From the NCBI RefSeq assembly GCF_047302285.1, contig NZ_CP154845.1, positions 1,798,001 to 1,862,000 of the forward strand: 64,000 nt of DNA, read 5' to 3'. This document shows positions 24,849 through 34,015 of this stretch, piece by piece. This stretch comes from Robertmurraya sp047302285 (GTDB lineage: Bacteria > Bacillota > Bacilli > Bacillales > Cytobacillaceae). Numbering within the stretch: the stretch's first letter is position 1; every line of letters starts with the position of its first letter. A program made the position numbers and the translations under genes. The notes beneath the pieces are model-generated. The model ran no database searches, had not been told where the DNA came from, and saw only the letters and a list, made by a program, of their open reading frames with translations.

Positions 24849-26507
24849 ATGAAGGAAGTAAAATGTGAATGTGGTCATGTGAATCCACATGGTACAGTAC
24901 TTTGTGAATCGTGCGGGATAACATTAATGGAAGAAAAAACACAGGGGAAGCTCCACGATATGAGATATGAAGGGAGCGCACGTCGTTCCCAAACCTACAA
25001 TAAAACAATCATCGATAAGATTTGGAACTTTTTCTCTTCAGTAAAAGTTGGTGTTTGGTTAATTGTTATTACTCTAATTGCATCTGCAGTAGGAACCATT
25101 TTTCCTCAGGAAATGTACATTCCCAACATTATGACTACTGCTGAATATTATGAAGATCAGTATGGTTGGTTAGGAAAACTCTATTATGATCTTGGCTTTC
25201 ATAATTTATATAGCTCTTGGTGGTATTTAATCTTAATTGCTTCAATCGGTGTTTCTTTAGTTATTTGTAGTATTGATAGAGCCGTGCCACTTTATAGAGC
25301 TTTAAAGAAACAAAGGGTTACTCGTCATGAAAGTTTTTTAATGCGTCAACGTTTGTTTACGGTTTCTACTTCTGAGAATATAGATGATTCTTTTGAAAAG
25401 GTAAAAGAAAATCTCAAATTAAAGCGTTATAAGATTCGAGAAGAGGAAGGGAATATTCTCGCAGAAAAAGGACGTTTTTCCCGTTGGGGTCCGTATGTGA
25501 ACCATTGTGGATTAATCATCTTCCTCTTAGGCGGGATGCTTCGATTCGTACCGGGGATGTATATTGATAGTATGCTCTGGTTAAGAGAAGGAGAAACAAA
25601 GGTAATTCCTGAAACGAACGGGGAGTATTACTTAGAAAATAAAGAATTTACTCTAGAGGTTTATGATAAGGAAAAAGATAATGAAGCTTTCAGTGAAGCA
25701 ATTGAAAGTGCAGGGATGGTTCCGAAAAACTTTCAATCTGATGTCATCCTTTATAAGAAGGCAGATGATTCTCTCCCTGGTGAGGAAGCAAAATTAGAAG
25801 AAATTAAAGAACATTATATTCGTGTAAACCAACCTTTAAAATTCGATGGGTATGCTCTCTACCAAACAGAGTATAGACTTGGTGAACTATCGACGATGTC
25901 ATTTACGCTTGTAAATAAGGTTAGTAAGGAAGAATTCGGTAGTCTCAAGATTGACTTGAACGAACCGCAAAAGAATTTTGATTTGGGCAGTGGGTACGCA
26001 GTTGAAGTGATGAGTTATTTTCCAGATTTTGAATTTAACGATAGCGGAGAACCGACGACGAAATCACGGATCCCGAATAATCCAGCATTCGTATTTAAAA
26101 TGTTCTCTCCAGAAAAACCAGATGGTGAAATCAGTTTCGTAGCGATTCAGCAAAACTTGGAACCTTTTGGAGATAATGAATACCAACTTCGATTCTCAGG
26201 AATTGAAACGAACGATGTAACGGGGTTAACCGTTCGCAAGGATCTGACCCTTTGGTTATTTGCTGTAGGCGGTTTTATCTTCATGGTAGGGGTTGCTCAA
26301 GGCTCATATTGGAACCATAGAAGAATTTGGTTGAGAAGAAAAGACGATGAAATTTGGGTGGCTGCTCATACCAATAAAAACTGGTATGGAATTAAGCGGG
26401 AAATTAGTACGATTTTAGAAGGTTCAGGGATAGAAGAGCCATTAGATCAACTTCAAGAGAAAGAAGACGCAGACTCCCAATTGAAAAAAGATCGTGAGAA
26501 TGAGTAG
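24849..26507 (+). CDS. resB: Cytochrome c biogenesis protein ResB
   Basis: A 552-residue Ccs1/ResB membrane protein of system II cytochrome c maturation; with ResC it carries haem across the membrane and attaches it. The N-terminus has a small metal-binding knuckle (CECGHVNPHGTVLCESCG). The core has membrane helices after residue 65, a large extracytoplasmic domain (about 250-460) and a last helix (LWLFAVGGFIFMVGVAQG). The tail is acidic. It is 19 bases after resA. Confidence 0.94.
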   Translation: MKEVKCECGHVNPHGTVLCESCGITLMEEKTQGKLHDMRYEGSARRSQTYNKTIIDKIWNFFSSVKVGVWLIVITLIASAVGTIFPQEMYIPNIMTTAEYYEDQYGWLGKLYYDLGFHNLYSSWWYLILIASIGVSLVICSIDRAVPLYRALKKQRVTRHESFLMRQRLFTVSTSENIDDSFEKVKENLKLKRYKIREEEGNILAEKGRFSRWGPYVNHCGLIIFLLGGMLRFVPGMYIDSMLWLREGETKVIPETNGEYYLENKEFTLEVYDKEKDNEAFSEAIESAGMVPKNFQSDVILYKKADDSLPGEEAKLEEIKEHYIRVNQPLKFDGYALYQTEYRLGELSTMSFTLVNKVSKEEFGSLKIDLNEPQKNFDLGSGYAVEVMSYFPDFEFNDSGEPTTKSRIPNNPAFVFKMFSPEKPDGEISFVAIQQNLEPFGDNEYQLRFSGIETNDVTGLTVRKDLTLWLFAVGGFIFMVGVAQGSYWNHRRIWLRRKDDEIWVAAHTNKNWYGIKREISTILEGSGIEEPLDQLQEKEDADSQLKKDRENE

Positions 26508-26538
26508 TGAATCACTCTCGAAGTAAGGAGGAATTAGG

Positions 26539-27723
26539 TTGGCTAATTTAAGTGCAAACCTTCTATTAATAGCATTCATTTTATACTTAGTAGCAATTCC
26601 CTTTTTCGGAGGAGCTATCAGGCAAAAAAAAGGATTGGAAGAAACGAAATCCTTTGCGAAGTGGGCAAAAATAGGGATTGTCATTACCATCATTGGTTTT
26701 CTTGCCCAACTTGGATTTTTCATTACAAGATGGATCGTTGCTGGACACGCTCCGTTAAGCAATCTATTTGAATACACCACTTTCTTCGGAATGTGTTTAG
26801 TAGCTGCGTTTATTTTAATCTACTTTATTTATAAAACATCTATCTTAGGGATGTTTGTTTTACCAATTGCACTTTTGATCATTGCATATGCGAGCATGTT
26901 CCCAAGAGAGATTTCTCCATTAATACCAGCATTACAGAGTCATTGGTTACAGGTTCACGTTTCAACAGTTGCTCTTGGAGAAGCAATCCTTGCTGTAAGC
27001 TTTGGTGCGGCACTTATCTATTTAGTTAAAGCGATTGATCATACAAAGCGAAGTAAAAGTACAATCTGGTTAGAAGTCATTATGTATTCAATCGTGGCCG
27101 TTGTTGGTTTTATTGCCGTTACTTCTACGTTTGCCATTACCGATTATCAAGCATCTTATAGCTATATAGATAAAAATGGTGCTGAAGCACAAATGGATTA
27201 TACGATGCCTGCCGTTATCGGACCTAATGAGTGGCAAGTGATTGATGAAGGAACATTTGAACCATGGGTTCAAGTGCCTGGTATTATTAATGCGAAGAAG
27301 TTAAATACAGTGGTTTGGTCATTAGGAGCTGGTTTAATCCTTTATCTATTGATTAGACTCATTTTGAGAAAAACAATCGGTGCTGCACTTCAGCCATTAA
27401 CGAAAAATATTAAACTTGATTTAGTGGATGAAATTAGCTATCGTTCTGTATTGATTGGTTTTCCAGTTTTCACTTTAGGTGGTCTAGTATTTGCGATGAT
27501 TTGGGCACAAATTGCATGGACTCGCTTCTGGGGTTGGGATCCGAAAGAGGTATGGGCACTCATCACATGGTTGTTCTATGCTGCATTCTTGCATCTCCGT
27601 CTTGCAAAAGGGTGGCATGGTGAAAAATCAGCCTGGTTAGCCGTAATCGGTTTTGCAATCATCATGTTCAACTTAATTGCGGTAAATCTAGTCATTGCTG
27701 GATTACATTCATACGCGGGATAA
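26539..27723 (+). CDS. resC: Cytochrome c biogenesis protein ResC
   Basis: A 394-residue CcsA/ResC haem-handling protein with about eight membrane helices and the tryptophan-rich WWD motif (WTRFWGWDPKEVWALITWLF), flanked by conserved His. The start is TTG with AAGGAGG seven bases upstream, which gives the family N-terminus. It works with ResB. A terminator follows before resD, so resDE can be expressed separately. Confidence 0.94.
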   Translation: MANLSANLLLIAFILYLVAIPFFGGAIRQKKGLEETKSFAKWAKIGIVITIIGFLAQLGFFITRWIVAGHAPLSNLFEYTTFFGMCLVAAFILIYFIYKTSILGMFVLPIALLIIAYASMFPREISPLIPALQSHWLQVHVSTVALGEAILAVSFGAALIYLVKAIDHTKRSKSTIWLEVIMYSIVAVVGFIAVTSTFAITDYQASYSYIDKNGAEAQMDYTMPAVIGPNEWQVIDEGTFEPWVQVPGIINAKKLNTVVWSLGAGLILYLLIRLILRKTIGAALQPLTKNIKLDLVDEISYRSVLIGFPVFTLGGLVFAMIWAQIAWTRFWGWDPKEVWALITWLFYAAFLHLRLAKGWHGEKSAWLAVIGFAIIMFNLIAVNLVIAGLHSYAG

Positions 27724-27768
27724 GACATTGCTGTAATATCCTTTGTAATAGTTTAAGTTTTTATTATA

Positions 27769-27796
27769 TGCCTTCACTATTTGTGGAGGCATTTTT
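27769..27796 (+). terminator. Terminator after resC
   Basis: TGCCTTCAC pairs with GTGGAGGCA (one G-U) around five bases, followed by five T. Confidence 0.75.
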
Positions 27797-27915
27797 CAAA
27801 AATCAAAGCGGAAGATTTTCGATATGTTCGATTTGAAGAAGCAAAGTGTCTAACTTTTCGACAATCGTTTATAATGAAGATAACAACATATTTTTCATGC
27901 TAGGGGGAGCGGTAA

Positions 27916-28632
27916 ATGGATAAAGAAGTAAGAATTTTAGTTGTGGATGATGAAGAAAGAATTAGACGTCTTTTGAAGATGTATTTAGAAAGAGAAGATT
28001 ATTTGATTGATGAAGCAGAAGATGGCAACGAGGCATTGGCAAAAGCGATTGCAAATGACTATGATGTGATTCTTCTCGATTTAATGATGCCAGGTAAAGA
28101 TGGAATTGAAGTATGCCGAGAACTAAGAGATAAGAAAGCGACACCTGTTATTATGCTTACAGCAAAAGGCGAAGAAGTAAATCGTGTCCAAGGATTTGAA
28201 GTCGGCACAGACGATTATATTGTTAAGCCATTTAGTCCTCGTGAAGTGGTTCTTCGCGTAAAAGCTTTACTAAGAAGATCTTCAAGTACTTCTTACTTAC
28301 AAACAGAAACAACGACGAAGGATGTCATTGTGTTTCCTAGTTTAACCATTGATAATGACGCTCATCGTGTAATTGCAGAAGGAAAAGAAGTGAGTCTCAC
28401 TCCAAAAGAATATGAACTTCTCTATTTCTTAGCGAAAACTCCAGATAAAGTTTTTGATCGGGAACAGCTTTTAAAAGAGGTATGGCATTATGAATTTTTT
28501 GGAGATTTACGTACAGTTGATACACATGTAAAACGTTTACGTGAAAAGTTAAATAAAGTTTCTGAGGAAGCTGCGAGTATGATTGTGACAGTTTGGGGTG
28601 TAGGCTATAAGTTTGAGGTTGGCAATGAATGA
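27916..28632 (+). CDS. resD: Response regulator ResD
   Basis: A 238-residue OmpR-family regulator of aerobic/anaerobic respiration genes. The receiver domain has the acidic pair DDE (residues 11-13), the phospho-acceptor D55 in VILLDLMMPG and Lys in YIVKPFSPRE. A winged-helix DNA-binding domain follows, including LTPKEYELLYFLAKTP and RTVDTHVKRLREKL. GGGGGAG precedes the ATG. It overlaps resE by four bases and is activated by the ResE kinase. Confidence 0.96.
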   Translation: MDKEVRILVVDDEERIRRLLKMYLEREDYLIDEAEDGNEALAKAIANDYDVILLDLMMPGKDGIEVCRELRDKKATPVIMLTAKGEEVNRVQGFEVGTDDYIVKPFSPREVVLRVKALLRRSSSTSYLQTETTTKDVIVFPSLTIDNDAHRVIAEGKEVSLTPKEYELLYFLAKTPDKVFDREQLLKEVWHYEFFGDLRTVDTHVKRLREKLNKVSEEAASMIVTVWGVGYKFEVGNE

Positions 28633-30401
28633 TGTTCTGGCGTAGTGTTGTAGGTAAACTATGGTTTACCATTCTTTTTCTCGTTATATTTGTCCTGTTT
28701 ATTTTAACAGTGATGCTTCTAGAATTCTTTGAAAACTATCATATTAATGAAACGGAAAACAACCTGCAAAAATCAGCTACACGTATTTCGCACTTTTTAG
28801 AAGAGCAGGATGAAAAAATTGGTCTTCAACTAGCATGGGAACTTCTTGATGATAAAACAGAAGCAATGATTATTTTTGATGAAAATGATTATATTTCATC
28901 ACCAACAATAGAAAAAAATGTGGGATTACCAGTCCATTATTTTTTGAACGATCCAGAGTTAGAAGATGTTTTTACAGAAGGTAAACAAGTGAAAAAAATG
29001 GCTACTTTTCCAGTCTCCAATTATGATGAGGATTCACGATTATTAATTATCGGAGCTCCCATTCATATGGAAGGCAGGGAAAATGGTGCTGTATTTATCA
29101 TGCAGTCATTAACAGTAATGGAAGAAACGTTAAATTCGACGAAGAAATTTATCTTGCTTGCTGCTGGTGTTGCCATCATTTTAACGACTATTTTTGCTTT
29201 CTTCTTAGCAACAAGGATTAATGCCCCACTTCGAAAAATGAAGGAGGCAGCATTTGAAATTGCACGAGGAAAATTTGATACAAAGGTCCCGATTTTAACA
29301 AATGACGAAATTGGAGAACTTGCGACTGCTTTTAACCAGATGGGTAGACAATTAAAGTTTAATTTGAATGCTTTAAGTCAGGAGAAAGAACAACTTTCTA
29401 GTATCCTGAGCAGCATGGTCGATGGAGTTATAACTTTTAATCGTGACGGAACCATTCTGATTACGAATCCTCCTGCTGAAAGATTTTTACAGGACTGGTA
29501 TTTTGAACAGGATGGTAAATCAAAAAGTACTGAAGAAGTACCCTATGAAGTGATGGAACTTTTCAAACTAGCTGTTAATACTGAACAGGAGCAAATAGGT
29601 GAAATTTCTGTTCAAGGTCGCTTTTGGGTCATTATCGTAAGCCCATTATATAATAATACCTTTATTCGCGGTGCTGTAGCGGTTGTTCGGGATATGACTG
29701 AGGAGCGTCAACTTGATAAATTGCGTCAAGATTTTATTGCCAATGTTTCTCATGAACTCAGAACTCCGATTTCAATGATGCAAGGATATAGTGAAGCAAT
29801 TGTCGATGGAATCGCGGAGTCAGAAGAAGAAAAAATGGAAATGGCAAAAGTCATTTATGACGAATCGTTAAGAATGGGCCGGCTTGTCAATGAATTATTG
29901 GATCTCGCTCGGATGGAAGCAGGGCATATTCAGCTTGATATCAGTTTAATAGAAGTGAAACCATATATGGAGCGAATCATTCGTAAGTTTCATGGGCTGG
30001 CGAAGGAAAAGGGAATTCATTTAAATGGAGAATTCGATCAGCTTGAATTTACCTATTATTTTGATGGTGATCGGATTGAGCAAGTTTTAACCAATTTAAT
30101 TGATAATGCAATCAGGCATACAGAGGATAATGGAAACATTATTGTTTCAGGGAAGCTCGAAGAAAAAGGACTACATGTCGAAGTATTTAATTCTGGTAAG
30201 GGAATTGCAGAAGAGGATCTCCCATTCGTCTTTGAACGCTTTTACAAAGGGGATAAGGCAAGAACAAGAGGACGTTCTGGAACCGGATTAGGTCTGGCCA
30301 TTGCTCAAAATATCGTAGAGGGCCATAAAGGTCATATATCCGTCCATAGTAAAGACGGACATGGAACGACATTTTCCTTCTTTATCCCTCGAAATTTATA
30401 A
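28629..30401 (+). CDS. resE: Sensor histidine kinase ResE
   Basis: A 590-residue membrane sensor kinase. Two membrane helices (about 10-32 and 173-195) flank an extracytoplasmic region. A HAMP linker, a PAS domain (about 260-360), the phospho-accepting His in VSHELRTPISMMQGY (residue 375) and the ATPase domain (NLIDNAIRHT, GKGIAEEDLPFVFERFYKGD, GRSGTGLGLAIAQNIV) follow. It phosphorylates ResD in response to redox and nitric oxide signals. A second ATG follows at 28632; the N-terminus (MFWRSVVGKLWFTIL) is conserved from there. Confidence 0.95.
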   Translation: MMFWRSVVGKLWFTILFLVIFVLFILTVMLLEFFENYHINETENNLQKSATRISHFLEEQDEKIGLQLAWELLDDKTEAMIIFDENDYISSPTIEKNVGLPVHYFLNDPELEDVFTEGKQVKKMATFPVSNYDEDSRLLIIGAPIHMEGRENGAVFIMQSLTVMEETLNSTKKFILLAAGVAIILTTIFAFFLATRINAPLRKMKEAAFEIARGKFDTKVPILTNDEIGELATAFNQMGRQLKFNLNALSQEKEQLSSILSSMVDGVITFNRDGTILITNPPAERFLQDWYFEQDGKSKSTEEVPYEVMELFKLAVNTEQEQIGEISVQGRFWVIIVSPLYNNTFIRGAVAVVRDMTEERQLDKLRQDFIANVSHELRTPISMMQGYSEAIVDGIAESEEEKMEMAKVIYDESLRMGRLVNELLDLARMEAGHIQLDISLIEVKPYMERIIRKFHGLAKEKGIHLNGEFDQLEFTYYFDGDRIEQVLTNLIDNAIRHTEDNGNIIVSGKLEEKGLHVEVFNSGKGIAEEDLPFVFERFYKGDKARTRGRSGTGLGLAIAQNIVEGHKGHISVHSKDGHGTTFSFFIPRNL

Positions 30402-30445
30402 AAACAACAAGAACCCTGACGACTCATCTTGATTCACGAGGAACA

Positions 30446-30722
30446 TCGAAAAGCGGAGAGCGCTCGTTCATCGGCGACAAGCATAAGACGAGCCGACAGG
30501 GAGGTTGTACTTTAACCTCCTTGGCGGAATGGCTTATGACCTCGAGCCGATAGCGCTCGGAGCTAGCCCGATCGAAAAGCGGAAGCGGCTCGTTCAGCCC
30601 CGACAAGCACTGGAAGGACAGAGGTTGAAGTCTGCCCTTTGACTTCAGCAACTGACCTGAAGTGACCTCGAGGGGCTAGCCGCTGGAGCTGGCCCGATCG
30701 AAAAGCGGAGACGCCTTGTTCA
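30446..30722. repeat. Tandem 126-bp structured repeats (two copies plus a partial third)
   Basis: Copy 1 is 30446-30571 and copy 2 is 30572-30697, each 126 bp and each starting TCGAAAAGCGG and ending near GAGCTnGCCCGA. A third copy is cut off after 25 bases (30698-30722). The ends are conserved while the middles differ. Each copy can fold into a long hairpin: copy 1 has GGAGGTT/AACCTCC and CATAAG/CTTATG; copy 2 has GAAGTC/GACTTC and CACT/AGTG at the corresponding places. It is more GC-rich than its surroundings. It fills most of the resE-sigX gap; the rest is a terminator and the sigX promoter. Confidence 0.8.
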
Positions 30723-30736
30723 TAATTTACATCTTC

Positions 30737-30772
30737 AAAAGGAAGGAGTTTTTCAAAACTCCTTCCTTTTTT
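30737..30772 (+). terminator. Strong terminator upstream of sigX
   Basis: AAAAGGAAGGAGTTTT pairs perfectly with AAAACTCCTTCCTTTT around a very short loop and is followed by T. It probably ends resDE transcription after the repeats. Confidence 0.85.
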
Positions 30773-30898
30773 AGTTGAAAAATACTATATTAGTGATATT
30801 GATAACAAATTTAATAAGCAATTTTTTCGAATTTTAATCAACATAATCAAGAATAAGTAATAACGACAAGAATACATACTTAATTTCATGGATATGGG

Positions 30899-30925
30899 TG
30901 TAACTTTTGTCGATAAACTAACGAC
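30899..30925 (+). promoter_or_regulatory. SigX-type (ECF) promoter of sigX
   Basis: TGTAAC (30899-30904), a 17-base spacer and CGAC (30922-30925) reproduce the sigma-X autoregulatory promoter pattern, 27 bp before the sigX start. Confidence 0.8.
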
Positions 30926-30952
30926 TAATAGGTTGAACGGGGAGGGAAACCA

Positions 30953-31504
30953 ATGGACTCCGTTTTTGATGAGCTGTATTCAAAATATCATCATGACGTT
31001 TTTCAATTTATTTTTTATATGGTGAAAAATAGAGAACAAGCTGAAGATCTTGTTCAAGAGGTATATATCAGAGTATTGAAATCCTATGATCGTTTTGAGG
31101 GGAAAAGTAGTGAAAAAACATGGCTATTTTCGATTGCCAGAAATGTCGCCATTGATCATTTCCGTAAGCAAAAGGGATGGCGGCAAAAAATTGCCGAGAA
31201 ATTTGATTGGTCTACGGGTCAGATAAAGGATGAAAGTCCTATCCCTGAAGAAATTGCTCTTCAAAATGAGGAAATTTCGTTAATATATCAATGTTTAGAA
31301 CATTGTACAGTGGATCAAAGGATGGTAATTATTTTGCGTTATATTCAAGAATTAACCATTATTGAAACGGCTCAAGCTTTAGGATGGACAGAGAGTAAGG
31401 TAAAGACGACCCAGCATCGTGCATTAAAAGTATTGAAAAAGGAAATGGAAGAAAAAATGGCAAAGGAGGGGACATCAAGTGAGAAAATCAGAGTGGAGCG
31501 ATGA
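30953..31504 (+). CDS. sigX: ECF sigma factor SigX
   Basis: A 183-residue ECF sigma factor controlling cell-envelope charge and lipid genes. Region 2 contains NREQAEDLVQEVYIRVLKSYDRF and TWLFSIARNVAIDHFRKQKG; region 4 contains ELTIIETAQALGWTESKVKTTQHRALKVL. The short protein without extra domains, the location after resE, the adjacent anti-sigma gene and a SigX-type promoter upstream identify it as SigX. Its 3' end overlaps rsiX by 26 bases. Confidence 0.93.
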   Translation: MDSVFDELYSKYHHDVFQFIFYMVKNREQAEDLVQEVYIRVLKSYDRFEGKSSEKTWLFSIARNVAIDHFRKQKGWRQKIAEKFDWSTGQIKDESPIPEEIALQNEEISLIYQCLEHCTVDQRMVIILRYIQELTIIETAQALGWTESKVKTTQHRALKVLKKEMEEKMAKEGTSSEKIRVER

Positions 31505-32705
31505 ACAGCTAGAAAAATTACTACGTGAAATGCCTAAAATCGAAGACCATCGTGATCCTCGAGATATTTACCAGGATATTTCGATGAAAATGGCTAAGAA
31601 AAAGCAACGCTCTTGGATCATCCCTTCTGTTGCCACTGCTGCAGCAATTTTAATATTAGCAGTACTTTCTCCCAATCTTTTAGGTGGAAATTTTTCATCT
31701 GAGAGTTCGATGGAAAGTCGAAGCGTAAGTGAACAAGCAGATCAAGCTGAAATGAATATAATGGTAGAAGATAAACAAGAGCTACCTCAAGACAGTAATG
31801 TTGAGGAAAAAATGGATATAGAAAGCAATGAAGAAGTAGACGAAGAATTTGAGATATCTTCTGATAGTGGTCTAGAAGAAGCGTATACAGCATTATATGA
31901 TGAAGATGTGGCAGATGAGAATGTCTTTACTTTTGCCATTCCAGATCCAGAGGGACAAAATATCGTTCCGATTACCGTACTCGTCCCAAAGGAAAAAGGG
32001 AAATCTCTATTTGAACAGTACATTGAGACTATGCCAAAATTACTTGAAACAGAATGGGGCCTCCAAGAGTATTTCCCGTTAAAAAATGTAGAGTTATCAG
32101 TAGTTGAAGACGGAATTTTAAAGGTGAACGTTCCAAGTGGGCAGACGTATCAAGGATCTACAAATGATATTGTCTTTACTTCTATTATTAAGAGAACGGC
32201 TAAAACATTAGGGTTTAATAGAATTGAATTATTTACGGATAATCAACCTGGGATTGAAATCGGGAATTACGGGAATACCCCGTCATTAGATCTTTCAGAT
32301 GACGGAAATTTTGCCTATTTTTTTTATTACTCGAATATGAACCAAGAAAAACCATATTTAGTCCCATTTGGAGAACCCTTTAACAATATTGAATCTGCGT
32401 TAAGTGCAATGAAGGAAAATATTGATACACATAAATTAAGTGCCTCAATACCAGAAAATATAGACATAGAAGAAGTACATTCGGATGAGAAGGGGATGTT
32501 AACTCTTCAGCTTAATGAGGAATCAGAGGTTTCTAACACTCCTACTGTCATTCAAACCATCGAAGCGATAATACTAACAGCAAAAGAATTTGATTTTGAG
32601 AAAGTGAAGATTGAATATAAGAATCTTGAAAGTATTGGGAAATTTTCCTTTAATAAGGAGATTGATGTTCCCGTCGCACCTAATAAAATGGAAATACAGA
32701 ACTAG
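31479..32705 (+). CDS. rsiX: Anti-sigma-X factor RsiX
   Basis: A 408-residue membrane-bound anti-sigma factor that sequesters SigX. A cytoplasmic N-terminal domain (about 1-40) is followed by a single membrane helix (WIIPSVATAAAILILAVLSP), a very acidic linker and an extracytoplasmic region with two GerMN-like repeats (ITVLVPKEKGKSLFEQYIE and KENIDTHKLSASIPENIDI areas). The GTG start has AAAGGAGGGG eight bases upstream and overlaps sigX. Somewhat longer than the B. subtilis protein, mostly in the acidic linker. Confidence 0.9.
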   Translation: MRKSEWSDEQLEKLLREMPKIEDHRDPRDIYQDISMKMAKKKQRSWIIPSVATAAAILILAVLSPNLLGGNFSSESSMESRSVSEQADQAEMNIMVEDKQELPQDSNVEEKMDIESNEEVDEEFEISSDSGLEEAYTALYDEDVADENVFTFAIPDPEGQNIVPITVLVPKEKGKSLFEQYIETMPKLLETEWGLQEYFPLKNVELSVVEDGILKVNVPSGQTYQGSTNDIVFTSIIKRTAKTLGFNRIELFTDNQPGIEIGNYGNTPSLDLSDDGNFAYFFYYSNMNQEKPYLVPFGEPFNNIESALSAMKENIDTHKLSASIPENIDIEEVHSDEKGMLTLQLNEESEVSNTPTVIQTIEAIILTAKEFDFEKVKIEYKNLESIGKFSFNKEIDVPVAPNKMEIQN

Positions 32706-32731
32706 GATCAGCTAAATGGCTGATCCTTTTT
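32705..32731 (+). terminator. Terminator of sigX-rsiX
   Basis: GGATCAGC pairs perfectly with GCTGATCC around six bases, followed by five T. Confidence 0.85.
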
Positions 32732-32924
32732 AATTCTTAAAATATTTTTTGTATAAAAAAACGAAAGCTATCCAAATAATAACAAATGTGTCTTTATAAA
32801 GTGCTATTGCTTAGTGGGGAGAGGATTTGACAGGTTTTTCATTTTACTCCGCTTAATTCGTAGTTCTAACAATGTACATGCTGTCATAACGTGTAGGGAA
32901 AAGCTCAAATTAAGGAGGATACTA

Positions 32925-33971
32925 ATGAGAGACTTTGCAAAACGTTTATTAATTGCTGGGATAATGGCCTTTTTTATAAGCCTGTTATTTATAGGAGGAA
33001 AAAATATTCAAGCTGAAACCATTGATATACAGGAAGCGGCAGCACATTGGATGTGGCCAGCGGATGGAGTTATAACAGATACTTATGGTACGAGGAACGG
33101 AAAACATAAAGGGATTGATATTGCAGGTGGACTTGGAACGCCGATTCATGTCGTAGACGAAGGGATTATCACAAGGTCCTATTACTCCAGCTCATATGGA
33201 CATGTAGTATTCGTTAAGCACCCGAATCAATTTGAAACCGTGTATGCACATCTCAGTAAACGTAAAGTAAGTGAAGGACAGAAGGTAAAACAAGGAGATA
33301 TAATCGGAGACATGGGAAGTACAGGCAGGTCTTCTGGTGTGCATTTACATTTTGAGATACATAAGAACGAATGGACTGTAAATAAAGAAAACTCGCTTAA
33401 TCCTGTCGCCATTCTTGGAAAAGTTGGTGTAGGAGAGACTGTTCAAGCGATGGTGGAGCAACAAGGAAATGTTCAGGTTGCAGGGATAATGGAAGAAGCA
33501 GTCAAAGATAGTAAAGTAGTTCAAGAAAAACAAGAGAGTAAGGCAAGTGCAGACAGCCAAGAAAATCAAACAATTGAAACAGCATCAATAGATGATTTGT
33601 CAAAATATTTACTAAGCAGCGATTACCAATTATTGATGGGGGAAGAAAGTGAGGAAAGTGGAGAAGAGGTATCAGCGGAAATAATTCACATCGTTGAAAG
33701 TGGAGATACATTATGGGATTTAGCTGAAAAATATGAGTCATCTGTCATTAGTATTATGGAATCGAACCAATTGACCAATGATGTCATTCTTCCAAATCAA
33801 CAATTAATTATAGAAGACCTCCCTGATGAACAATATATCGTTCAGCCTGGAGACTCATTGGAAATTATTGCCGAGGAAGTGAATTTAACGGTTGAAGATC
33901 TGAAGGAAATCAATCATTTAAGTAATGAAGTCATTCATCCACAACAAGTACTAACCATTAAGAAACAGTAA
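32925..33971 (+). CDS. Secreted LysM/M23 peptidoglycan endopeptidase
   Basis: A 348-residue exported cell-wall hydrolase. A signal peptide/anchor (about 5-33) is followed by the LytM/M23 zinc peptidase domain with the ligands of HKGIDIAGG and HLHFEIH. A charged Gln/Glu/Ser linker (about 160-245) and two C-terminal LysM modules follow (IVESGDTLWDLAEKYESSV and VQPGDSLEIIAEEVNLTVE). AAGGAGG at 32912-32918 sets the start at 32925; the frame is open back to 32814. It sits alone between rsiX and serA. I do not recognise a B. subtilis equivalent at this position. Likely cuts cross-bridges of the sacculus. Confidence 0.88.
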   Translation: MRDFAKRLLIAGIMAFFISLLFIGGKNIQAETIDIQEAAAHWMWPADGVITDTYGTRNGKHKGIDIAGGLGTPIHVVDEGIITRSYYSSSYGHVVFVKHPNQFETVYAHLSKRKVSEGQKVKQGDIIGDMGSTGRSSGVHLHFEIHKNEWTVNKENSLNPVAILGKVGVGETVQAMVEQQGNVQVAGIMEEAVKDSKVVQEKQESKASADSQENQTIETASIDDLSKYLLSSDYQLLMGEESEESGEEVSAEIIHIVESGDTLWDLAEKYESSVISIMESNQLTNDVILPNQQLIIEDLPDEQYIVQPGDSLEIIAEEVNLTVEDLKEINHLSNEVIHPQQVLTIKKQ

Positions 33972-34000
33972 AAAATCGGAGGATTTACACTCCTCCGATC
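33971..34000 (-). terminator. Terminator of serA
   Basis: ATCGGAGG pairs with CCTCCGAT. On the minus strand the stem is followed by six T. It has no T-tract on the plus strand. Confidence 0.75.
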
Positions 34001-34015
34001 CATAAAACAAAAAAA

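Noticed and set aside
30446..30722. CRISPR array
   Set aside because: The units are long adjoining repeats with variable hairpins, not short repeats with unique spacers, and there are no cas genes.
32860..32895. Possible ECF-type promoter before the LysM/M23 gene
   Set aside because: The AAC and CGT elements are 19 bases apart, outside the usual spacing.
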